From positions 2,728,001-2,792,000 of the forward strand of contig JAQJZZ010000011.1 of the NCBI GenBank assembly GCA_030077755.1: a stretch of 64,000 nt of DNA, read 5' to 3'. This stretch comes from Filosporella fistucella. Lineage: Eukaryota; Ascomycota; Leotiomycetes; Helotiales. The notes beneath the pieces were generated by a model that was given only the letters and a program-made list of their open reading frames with translations, was not told where the DNA came from and searched no databases. The first letter of the stretch is position 1. Every line of letters begins with the position of its first letter. A program made the position numbers and the translations under genes. Of this stretch, positions 48,240-58,300 are shown piece by piece.

Positions 48240-49601
48240 ATGTTCTTCACTACCCTCCTTCTTGCTGGTATCTCTGCTGCCGCCTCAATTGGGCGGAACA
48301 CGCACACAACAGATCACAAATTGACTCTGCCGTGGAAACTTCCCTTCCACGTTGATGGTCCACATATCTGGTCAGCAACTGGTGATGAAGTCCAGTATGT
48401 TGGTACCAATTGGGCTGCTCATCAAGAAGCAATGATTCCAGAAGGTCTGCAATACTCCTCCATCAGAGACATTGTTTCCAAAATCAGGGGTTTCAGACTG
48501 AATGTTGTCCGTCTGACATTTGCTATCGAAATGGTCAATGATATTATCGATGGTGGTGGTGATGTAACTCTTGAACATACCCTCATCAACGCTCTCGGAG
48601 CAACCAATGGTTCCATAATTCTTGGAAAGGTCCTGAAGAATAATCCCCAGTTCACAAAAGATACTACCAGATTGGAAGTTTTTGATGCTGCTGCGTCTGA
48701 ACTCGCAAGTCAAGGCATTTATGTTCACCTTGACAATCACATGTCTAAAGCACTATGGTGCTGTGGAGCGGGAGATGGTAATGCATGGTTCGGAGATACC
48801 GACTTTAATGTCGCCAAATGGCTTCGTGGGTGGGAATTCATGGCTACTCATGTAAGGCTCTTTCTCACTGCTTATGACCAAGCTAATTATCAGGCCTCCA
48901 AAAACTGGAAATCATTCTCCTCTGTTGGTCTCAGGAACGAGCTTCGAAAGCCCGATAACAATCGCGGTGAACCATACGATTGGTACACATGGTACACACA
49001 CATGACAGAAGCAGCCACTATCGTCCATAAATCAGCTCCAGACGCACTCATCACATTTTCCGGTCTCAATTACGACGTCACGCTCGCACCAGTCGTTCAA
49101 GGACTTCCCCTAAACGGCACAACCGGAACAACCACAGAAGGAAAATCCGCCCTTTTCAACCCCTGCGATTTCCCATTCGAAAAGAAAATCGTCTTGGAAC
49201 TTCACAAATACGATTTCGAAAAAACCCAAATCTCATGCGAAGCCTTTGGCGCATCTCTCTACAACGCAGGCTACAATACCCTCAACACCTCCGATCCACA
49301 CGTCAAGCTCCATTTACCTATGCTACTAAGCGAATGGGGATTTATTCAAAATGGGGTGTATTGGAATAGCACGACGTATAATAAATGTTTGATAGAGAAC
49401 TTTGGGAAGTGGAAACCGAGTGGGTGGATGCAGTGGGAGTTGGCGGGGAGCTTTTATAGGAAGACGGCTTATGCGACGGGAGTTAGTGTGCAGGATTTGG
49501 ATGAGGCGTGGGGATTGCTGGATCATGAGTGGAAGGGGGCCAGGAGTGAGAAGACGGTTGGGGAGAGTTTGGAGAGGATGATTGATGCTACGCTTAAATA
49601 G
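48240..49601 (+). CDS. Secreted glycoside hydrolase family 5 enzyme
   Basis: A 453-aa single-exon secreted hydrolase. The start at 48240 gives a clean signal peptide (MFFTTLLLAGISAAASIG); the upstream frame is 5' leader. The GH5 barrel shows NWAAHQEAMIPEGL, FRLNVVRLTFAIEM, VHLDNHM with WCCG nearby, the acid/base Glu in SVGLRNELRKP and the nucleophile Glu in LLSEWGFIQNG, followed by GWMQWELAGSFY. Substrate within GH5 (beta-glucan, mannan, glycosylceramide or other) cannot be set by eye; the layout is like fungal members often annotated simply as cellulase/endoglycosylase. It is divergently transcribed with the GH88 gene, so they are probably coregulated. Confidence 0.88.
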   Translation: MFFTTLLLAGISAAASIGRNTHTTDHKLTLPWKLPFHVDGPHIWSATGDEVQYVGTNWAAHQEAMIPEGLQYSSIRDIVSKIRGFRLNVVRLTFAIEMVNDIIDGGGDVTLEHTLINALGATNGSIILGKVLKNNPQFTKDTTRLEVFDAAASELASQGIYVHLDNHMSKALWCCGAGDGNAWFGDTDFNVAKWLRGWEFMATHVRLFLTAYDQANYQASKNWKSFSSVGLRNELRKPDNNRGEPYDWYTWYTHMTEAATIVHKSAPDALITFSGLNYDVTLAPVVQGLPLNGTTGTTTEGKSALFNPCDFPFEKKIVLELHKYDFEKTQISCEAFGASLYNAGYNTLNTSDPHVKLHLPMLLSEWGFIQNGVYWNSTTYNKCLIENFGKWKPSGWMQWELAGSFYRKTAYATGVSVQDLDEAWGLLDHEWKGARSEKTVGESLERMIDATLK

Positions 49602-50554
49602 GGATTTTGAAGAGGGAGGAAGGTGAAAAAGGGGGAGGTTGTGCATATGTATATATTTCCTGAATTCATCCACATATAATCTCAAAAATGAAATGTTTGA
49701 TCCTAACTCCAATGCCCTCGCGCGTTAAAGCTCACATCAGAATATCCTTTAACCTGCTTAGATACCGTCTTTCTTTCCGTCTCACATCCCTCCACTAACG
49801 TCTCGTCCAAATTCAGGGTCCACACCAAAATCTCTCGTAACCACCAGCCAATCACGCACGCTCAGTCCCTTTTTACAGCATCACCAAAATCAACACCCTC
49901 AGTCACCCTTCACCTTACATAAGCGGCTCTCGCACTCGCTTACCACCAACCCCATAAAACCCAAACACACCTCACCTCCACTTCACTCCACATCTGCAAA
50001 CCTCGGTATATCAATTCACGATCAATATACAAACATGTGCTTTCTCTCACCCTTCCTCTCAATTAATCTCCTCAACAATTCTTCTCCTTCTATCCCTCTT
50101 AACTCGCGCATTACGATATTTCCCCCTGCCAAGCACCCCTCCGATCACAATGGCTCCACCCGGGCACCGCCGCCTAGGAATGGGTCGATAGAGCCTCACA
50201 ATCGACCCATTTTTTCGATTCCTATGCACTTGCGTACACTATGTTGAGGATGACTCTCCTCCCAACGGGGAAAAGGGTTGAAATCCCATCAATTGTTCCT
50301 AGGTGAACATGGGAAATCTAAGATGATTGTTTAAAGTTTTTCTACTTCGGGTGGATAAATAAAAGTCTTTTTTTTTTCGACTTTTTCGACTTTCTTATTA
50401 TTTCATCCGAACTACATTTCTTTACTATATTACATCTCGATTCTGGGCAAAGATTTCGTAGATCAAAACTTAAGCTCGCTTCTTCGGGGCGAATTTCTGT
50501 ATTTTGGTGCTTCCCAAATTCATTACCATCATCTCCTTAATCCTTCCCTCCAAG
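49602..50554. other. Upstream region of the desaturase gene
   Basis: A 950-bp pyrimidine-rich region that probably includes a long 5' leader of the desaturase mRNA. It contains a 70-codon ATG frame at 50035-50247, which could be an upstream ORF, and the hairpin listed separately. A T run (ttttttttt) is at about 50370. Confidence 0.5.
50179..50211. repeat. Perfect 11-bp inverted repeat (hairpin)
   Basis: aatgggtcgat and atcgacccatt are perfect complements separated by 11 bases, 344 bp upstream of the desaturase start. Weaker pairing (taggaa / ttccta) may extend the stem. It would fold in RNA, or may bind a dimeric protein in DNA. Confidence 0.6.
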
Positions 50555-52043
50555 ATGTCGTCCGCTTTCCCTTCAGCATCCAAGATGGCACCTTCTTCGC
50601 CCTCAGCAGTATCCAAACCCGAAAAGACGAAAAAACTACACATCGAAGACCAACCCTTCACCCTCTCAAATTGGTACCAGCATCTGAACTGGATCAACAT
50701 AACATTCGTCGCTATAATCCCTCTCTATGGTCTGATAATGACATATTACACTCCTCTCATAACTAAGACTGCGGTATGGGCACTTATATACTATGCTTTG
50801 ACTGGTTTGGGGATTACTGCTGGTATGTTTTTCCTTCCTCTTTTTCCTTGTTGTTCAGCTCTATCTCTCCTCCCATCTTTCGCATTCTCTTGACATTTGC
50901 CCTCAAAATCCTCTTCCTAACAAAAAATCCCCAGGCTACCATCGACTCTGGTCCCACACCTCTTACACCGCGACCCTCCCCATCCAACTCATTCTCTCTC
51001 TCCTCGGCGGGGGCGCAATCCAAGGTTCCATCCGTTGGTGGTCCCGCAATCACCGCGCTCACCATCGGTACACCGACACCCTAAAGGACCCATACTCTGT
51101 TCAAAAAGGCATTCTATATTCCCACATGGGCTGGATGGTCCTAGAACAAGACAAACAAAAGATTGGACGCGTGGATATATCGGATCTAAATAATGATCCT
51201 GTGGTGATGTGGCAACATCGCAATTTCGTACCCGTTGCTCTTGGAATGGCGTTTGGGTTTCCGGCAATAGTAGCAGGGCTAGGATGGGGCGATTGGTGGG
51301 GAGGTTTGGTGTATGCGGGGATAATTAGGTTGTTTGTTGTGCAGCAAGCTACGTTTTGTGTTAATTCTTTGGCGCATTGGTTGGGTGATCAACCTTTTGT
51401 ACGTTCTCCCTTCTCTCCCCCTCCATTCCCTCCAAAATTCAAATCTAACAAACCCAAAAAGGACGACCGTAATTCCCCCCGCGACCACGTCCTAACCGCC
51501 CTCGTAACCCTCGGAGAAGGCTACCACAATTTCCACCACGAGTTTCCAGCCGACTACCGCAATGCAATAGAATGGCACCAATACGATCCCACAAAGTGGC
51601 TTATCCGCACCCTATGTTTCTTCCATCTCGCCTCTAACCTCAAAACATGCCGTCGCAACGAGATCGAGAAGGGTAGGCTTCAACAACAGCAGAAAAAACT
51701 AGATCAGAAACGCGCTACTATAAATTGGGGCATTCCCCTCGAGGATCTAGAAATCGTCGAATGGGAAGATTTCAAACAGAGATGTGAGGAGGGAGAGAGA
51801 TTGGTTAGTGTGGGGGGGGTGATACATGATGTAGGACACTTTGTGAAGGAACATCCTGGGGGGAAGAGTTTGATTGCGGGGGCCATTGGGAAAGATGCTA
51901 CGGCTATGTTTAATGGAGGCGTGTATAATCATACGAATGCGGCGCATAATTTGTTGAGTACGATGAGAGTTGGTGTGCTGAGGGGGGGAGTGGAAGTAGA
52001 GGTTTGGAAGAGGAAGCAGGGAAGGAGTAAGTATGAGGAATAG
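50555..52043 (+). CDS. OLE1: Acyl-CoA delta-9 desaturase with C-terminal cytochrome b5 (OLE1)
   Basis: An ER membrane di-iron enzyme that makes oleoyl- and palmitoleoyl-CoA. Exons 50555-50822, 50935-51398 and 51462-52043 join in phase to 437 aa. The three His boxes are present: HRLWSH (over the first intron), HRAHHRYTD and [11 protein letters not shown]. Four membrane helices surround them. The C-terminal cytochrome b5 domain (about 325-420) keeps the heme ligand His in [11 protein letters not shown] and the second His in [11 protein letters not shown]. Electron donation in cis is a known feature of fungal Ole1. It is slightly shorter than yeast Ole1 (510 aa), mainly at the N terminus. The ATG at 50555 is used; a later Met (MAPSSPS) is also possible. 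Confidence 0.93.
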
Positions 52044-53318
52044 GTGGCAAGATAAGAGGGTTTGAGGTTTAAGGCGATTGATAGGAGTTTGGGTGGTGGA
52101 GTTGAGATTGTGGTTTGAGTAGGGAGAATGAAGAGGTGTTTATATTGGGGACCTTTTCTATGGATAACTTGCGCAGATAGAAAAATTAGGTTTGAAAACT
52201 CAGTCTAATTCAGGAATTGCGAAAAAGTTTAAAAAAATGAGATATTCAATTCTCAGTTTCCAAGTATTCTTATAAATATAGTCCTTGTCTAGGTACGCCA
52301 AATATTGAGGAGGTCCTGTGATTAGCTCTACCTTAGCAACTTTGACATACTATAAAGAGTCGTAAGGGAAAGTTATATTGCGAATACTCAGTTCGAAATT
52401 TCGAACGCTATTGGGATTTATCTAAGATTTTATTGTACTTAAGTATAAGTGATAGATAAATATCTTTAAGTTGCCCTAATATTCGTGATAAAAGTACCGA
52501 ACGGCAAACTGGTCCACGGCCTCCAAAAATTTATATCTTTGCGTGTAAGAAGGGTTTCTAACTGCGTAATAATAGGAAGGAGGGACACTTTAAGCTACGC
52601 ACTAATAGGCTACGGACCCTGTAATTATAGCGTGTCGAGCGTGTGCAGCTTGCATTTTCAACGTGCACAGCTTATTAATTAAAAGCTACGTAGCTTGTAT
52701 TTTCAGCGTGTATAGCGTGCTATCTACAGGCTTCGTAGCCTATATTTATGTATATGTATAAGCTATATAGCCTATAGGTAGTATGCTATTGATGCTGAAA
52801 ATAAAATCTACACACGCTATAACTACAAGCTACGTAGCCTGTAGGTAGCAAGGGCAGGTGAATAGATATCTTTCAATCGTGGTTCTTATTAGTTGGAATT
52901 CGCGATGTTTCGATGTTTTTGCGATGGGGTGTACTGGTTGGCCGCAACTGATTCGCCAAATTTGGTTGGCGGTTTCATGTCGCGTCGAAGTCGTGACTTC
53001 CATGCTTAGATTTTGTGCGTTTTTTTGTCAACGTCAATATAACAATCACCTCAACATCCTACAATCGACCATTTCATAGTCATATGCTACGCATCAGTCT
53101 TCAGCCTCGTTATGGCATATTCACACCAGATTGATCATGTTTCTGCGACTATTTCACAAATGTGCAACATTCTACCCCGCCTCATTTACTCACCAGTCCC
53201 GGCATTGCAATTGAACTGCTTACAGACAGTAACATTTGAACATTGTGTCTTCTGGCTAACAATCTATGTAGCAACAAGGGTTTCCAGTAAGATCCTCATT
53301 CCTCCATCCAAAAAACCT
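52044..53318. other. 1.3-kb non-coding region with a fold-back repeat
   Basis: After the desaturase 3' end comes AT-rich sequence, then the repeat block 52570-52855 (listed separately). No gene is supported; small frames such as 52485-52682 lie inside repeat sequence. Confidence 0.55.
52570..52855. repeat. Fold-back repeat built of AGCTACGTAGCCTGTAG-like units
   Basis: The palindromic core gctacgtagc and close variants (gcttcgtagcc, gctatatagcc) recur at least five times. The block has two arms: attttcagcgtgtatagcgtg with ctacaggcttcgtagcc on one side and, inverted, gatgctgaaaataaaatcta, cacgctataactacaagc and gctacgtagcctgtagg on the other. It looks like a MITE or satellite fragment able to form a long hairpin. 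Confidence 0.6.
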
Positions 53319-53842
53319 CTAAGCTGGCGCCTTTACAATCTTGATGATCAACCCCTCAGTCGTTGAACCACTCTTCTTGAACGCGTTCGTGGCGTAATAC
53401 GGATTCGTCTTATCCACCACCACTCCTAAACTCCCACCATTCTTCGCACATCCTGTCAAGCTTGCATCCCCCTGCGCCTGAGTTGCAAACTCCCCTCCAT
53501 CGATAGTAGTCGCAATATCCTCAAACAATACAGTCGAATTGACTTTTGGACTGATATGTTTGGCCAAAGCCATGACGGGTACCACCTACGAAAAGACTCC
53601 ATTCTGCGCAATCGAAAGGCCCAGTAGAGGGTATGGTAAGATCATTCTCGTTTTGGTGCCCATATATTCGCAGATAGCCGGCAACGTATGCAAGGTCCTC
53701 TAGGTCGATTTTTTGAGATGTGCCATCAGGCTGGCCATACACGAGCCGCCTTCTTGCCACAGTTGGCAGTAGGATTGAGGACAGCAGAGTGAATCACGGG
53801 GAACAGAATGAAAGAGGCGAGGGACTGAGTGGCATACGCCAT
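53319..53842 (-). CDS. Small secreted protein, about 126 aa (tentative model)
   Basis: The ATG at 53842 opens a clear signal peptide (MAYATQSLASFILFPVIHSA) and the frame ends at 53319 (TTEGLIIKIVKAPA). Three exons, 53842-53743, 53699-53686 and 53585-53319, keep phase and give about 126 aa with the join KKAAQDLAYVVPVMALAKHI. The middle exon would be only 14 nt and its donor (GTTGCC) is weak; a longer middle exon breaks the frame. Mature features: two cysteines (ANCGKK and LTGCAKNGG), no known domain. Size and secretion fit effector-like or surface proteins, but this is not evidence of function. If the model is wrong it may be a frameshifted relic. Confidence 0.45.
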
Positions 53843-55372
53843 GATAAGGTGGTGGTTTTTGAATCTAATAGTAGTTCAAGTGAATTATGGAGCGGTAATG
53901 AAGTTTGATACAAAGAAATGTAGCGGTTTGAAGAGTTTATATATTCAATTCCCCCCACTGTGCCTCTATCAACATGTTCTCAGCTACATTTCCATCATCC
54001 CCATCATTGCAAAGCAGTTTGTATGTTCGTGCATCTCAGTACATCAGAACGACTCTTTACTGCACCTTGTTCGCACCTACAAGCAAGACTTTGCGATACC
54101 CAATCAATCACTCTACTTTGATTGTATTGTCAATTCAAATCACCTTACAGAGCAAATACTAGCTGGCGCCGGTTACATCACCACACTGCAAGCATTGCAA
54201 GTGATGTTATTTACATTGGCCTTAAGCTGCAATATTGCCCTTGGGTGGCACAGCTACTGCAAAGAAACTACTTGAGCTCTGTTTATCAGTATTACAACTT
54301 GATGCAAGAGAACATGCGCCTTTCCGCTCATAACATTTTGTTGGTATATATTGCCTCATGAAGAAAATAATAGCGCCGAAGCCGGCTGTGCCTCCTACTT
54401 ATCAATTGCGAAATTCAACTAAATCTAGATTCGATGCGAACGAGCGGCGCAAGATATGTTACACGACGGGTACAGCCGTTATGTACGAGTGTGCCTTGCA
54501 GATTTAAAGTACTCACTTTTACCTTTGCGGCTGTTCTCGATAGTTTAGACGATGATGTATAAGAGTACCACTGCACAAGGCTGACTCGTTTGGATAAATA
54601 CATAGGTTCGGGGTAGGTTGACACTGCATCCGCGATATGGTATGCTGCTTTTATTCTCCTTTTTTGCAATGGGCATTCAAACCCCCCAACATTCTTAAAT
54701 TGGGAATGGAAGAGTCATGTGGTAGTGAATGCGCAATAATTATGTCTTCACCGGTCTATAGGTTAATACCGCGACTGCGGTATTAGATATTGAGGAGACA
54801 GATCTGTTCAGCTTTGGGTTTCGCAATTGAGTTTTGTTCATTGCATATCGACAGTCGATACTTCGGTAATTGAATGGCATTATTTTCCTTGCCAGAATCA
54901 ACGTCTATGTCCTTGAAGGCTGACGTCTTTGAGATACAATCGAATGGATCTGTGCCATACTTCATAACTTTGGAAGAATCCAACATGCGCGGCGAAGTAT
55001 CGCCAAGACGTGCCATTAACAATTTTTTAAAGCCCCGCACGGTAGGCTGCGCTTTACTCTCCCTGCTCCTCCAAATCTCTCGCTACATTCCTACTGAAAA
55101 GTAGGTCAAAATTTCGACGCTTCCCTTGTAAATTAATGAACTGTGACGCCTATCACCTCACGATCACAGGAATGACTAAAGTTTTGACGGAGGCGCAGAC
55201 ATTATCAATTTATGAATCCAAAAACTGCCAATTGATCCTTTCACAGTTCTACCGACAGCAAACCCCAAAAAATTTCATAAGACACAGCATGTGTCCCACA
55301 CCATACATTTTCCAATGCACATTCTTACTCGTGCCGCCGACTTTCAGATTGTGGGCCTACTAATCGATAGCG
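53843..55372. other. 1.5-kb intergenic region upstream of the GH55-S8 gene
   Basis: Several short frames of 60-150 codons occur on both strands (for example 54783-55040 minus and 53829-54275 plus), none with a domain. The promoter of the large gene that starts at 55373 is expected here. Confidence 0.5.
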
Positions 55373-58300
55373 ATGAGAATCTTCCAGTTGTCGCTGCCAG
55401 CGATCTTCTCTTGCCATGCGGTCCAGGCTGCGTGGAATATTGCACCTCACCCAGAAAATTACCCAGATCTAGCAGTTATTCCCGATGAAGGACCAGTTGT
55501 CAGTTTTCTCCCTCAAGCCTCCGAGAATTGTTTCTGATTGAATGACCAAAGCCTGCTCCGTCATATATGGTAGATAACACCAACAATTTTTGGAAAGTCG
55601 CCCCTGATAAAGGTATGAGAAATGCTCAATAGAGATGGACATGTCTGATTTGATACATAGGAATACAAAATGGTCCAGTCTGGGATCATTCTGGCAGCCT
55701 GGAGAATTACATGTCAAACTTGCATTCCAACTTTTCTCATAGCTACCCAAAAGACGCTCAGCCTTTCGGAAATTCATCTCAAAAGAGGGCTGTCCAGGGT
55801 GTGGATGCAGGCTACTGGCTTACTGAACTTGGACCTTATGGCAAGGTCAGCCTATCTCAACTAACTTCCTTTAATTTCCACACTAACTCCAGCTAATTTT
55901 GAAAGGCACCAATTGTGTCAACTCCATCCAATTACTCTTTCTGGCGGGATGTCACCGATTTCGGTGCCAAAGGAGACGGTAACCACGATGATACTGAAGC
56001 CATCAATGCTGCAATTTCTGCTGGAGATAGATGTGGACTGAAATGTGGGAACACCTTCTCCAAGGGAGCAATTGTCTACTTTCCTGTGAGTTGTTTCGTG
56101 TCTTCCCCCTCCCCTAAATCGGACATATGACATCTCTAATTATTCAAAGCCTGGAACATATAAGATTTGTACCCCAATCATTCAGTGAGTAAATTTGCGG
56201 AAGTTGGTTTGCCTAAGCTGACAATTTATCAGGTTGTACTACACGCAGTTCATTGGTCATCCTTCCTTCCGCCCCGTCATCAAGGGATGCAGCAACTTCA
56301 CAGGCATCGCTCTTGTCGACACTGATCCATATATTCCGGGCGGGTACTTCTTCCGACCTCATCTCACCATATAGGCTTCACTGACCATATAAACCCTCCA
56401 GAAATGGCCAAAATTGGTACACCAATCAAAACCAGTTCTTTCGTCAGATCCGAAACTTTGTATTTGATCTCAGAGATATGCCACTCAGTACAAAGGATCA
56501 TGATCAGCCTCTGGTACCTACCGGTATTCATTGGCAGGTGGCACAAGCGACCAGTCTGCAGAACTTGAAATTTATCATGCCCAAGGGAACGGGTATCACC
56601 CATGTTGGCATTTTCACCGAGAATGGAAGCGGAGGTTTTGTTTCCGGTTCGTTCTCCTTGCTTCTCATTGACTGGAAGTGTGCCCCATTCGTTGATCTCT
56701 TTACTGACATGCGTAGATATGGTATGAGATGGCGCTTTTGAGCGGAAAATGTGACGAAGGGCTAATATACTACGTAGGAATTCGAGGGTGGAAATATTGG
56801 ATGGAGAGCTGGTTCGTTCACCACTCATCTACAACCTTAAATATCACACTCATTGATACGGAACAGGATCTCAACAATTTACTGCCATGAATCTGAAATT
56901 TACCGGGTGCAATACTGCGGTTCAGATGATTTGGGACTGGGGCTTCAATTGGCAAAGAGTAAGTCGACTTCATTCCGTGCACTCTCGCCATACAAGACCA
57001 TACCTCAATCGGTTTTTAATGATTATATAGATCGAGGTCAACGGTGGCGCTATCGCTTTTAATGTCAGTGTAACAGGGGGTATTGACGGGCAAGGAATTG
57101 GATCCGTATCCCTGATAGATTGCACCTTCAGCAATGTTCCCATCGGAATTCTAACCAGCGAGCGGAAGAATGCACCACCAAGCATTGTACTTGACAATCT
57201 GGGTGTGGCAAATGTGGGTGCAGTTGTTAAGACGATTGAAGGGAATACTCTATTAGAAGGTACACTCGCTAGCTTGATTACGTGTTCTCTCTGACCAAAC
57301 ATTAGGCGGCTCCAAGGTGATTCCCCTTTGGGCAGCTGGTCGTCGGTACAATGGTGGAAATGGCTCCTACCAAGTTGGGCCTGTGATTGGTGCACCCAAG
57401 AAACCAGCTGCGCTTCTCCAGAATGGAAAACTTTTCACCAGGTCACGACCGCAGTATGAATCCTTTGGCCGGGGGAGATTCCTCGTCGCTACCACTGACG
57501 GCGGTTTGAAGAATGATGGAACTGGGGATCAAACTAAGGGTATAAATGCATTCTTAATGGATGCGAAAAATCTGGGGAAAATTGCGTATTTCCCTGGTGG
57601 GATTTACAGCTGCGGTGGGACCGTAACTATTCCTACTGGATCTGTTGTCCAAGGTTCGAGTTGGTCTCAAGTAATTCCTACATGATCTTGAGTTTTTTTA
57701 GTAATCCCACTAATGTCCCTCCAGCTCCAAGCAACAGGGCCATATTTCGGCGATATGAACAAGCCTAAAGTCTTCATCCGAGTAGGTGAAAAAGGTGACG
57801 TGGGCAGTATGGAAATAGTTGAGATGCTATTCACAGTCAAAGGCCCCACCGCCGGTGCCATTATGATGGAGTGGAATGTACACGAGGATAGGCAGGGCTC
57901 TGGTAAGTCATGTTTCTGTTTGAACCGCTATCAAACTAATTGAAAAAGTCGGCATGTGGGATTCCCACATTCGAGTAGGAGGCGCGGACGGATCCGACCT
58001 TGGGTATGCGAACTGCCCGAGAGGAGGATTCAGCGACAAATGTATTTGCATGTCCCTGCTTCTTCACGTTACTTCAAAGGCTACAGGCTATTTTGAAAAT
58101 GTGTGGACATGGATCGCTGACCAGTAAGTCATTTAAAGCCCGCTGCCTTGCAGCATAAACTGATTGCCATGGAGTGATAACGACAAAGTATCTTACCGCG
58201 TATTGGACCCTCAGACCTTGATGATTAGCCTTTATGGTGCCAGAGGAATGTTGATTGAATCGCAAGGGCCTTGCTGGTTCTACGGAACAGGCTCAGAACA

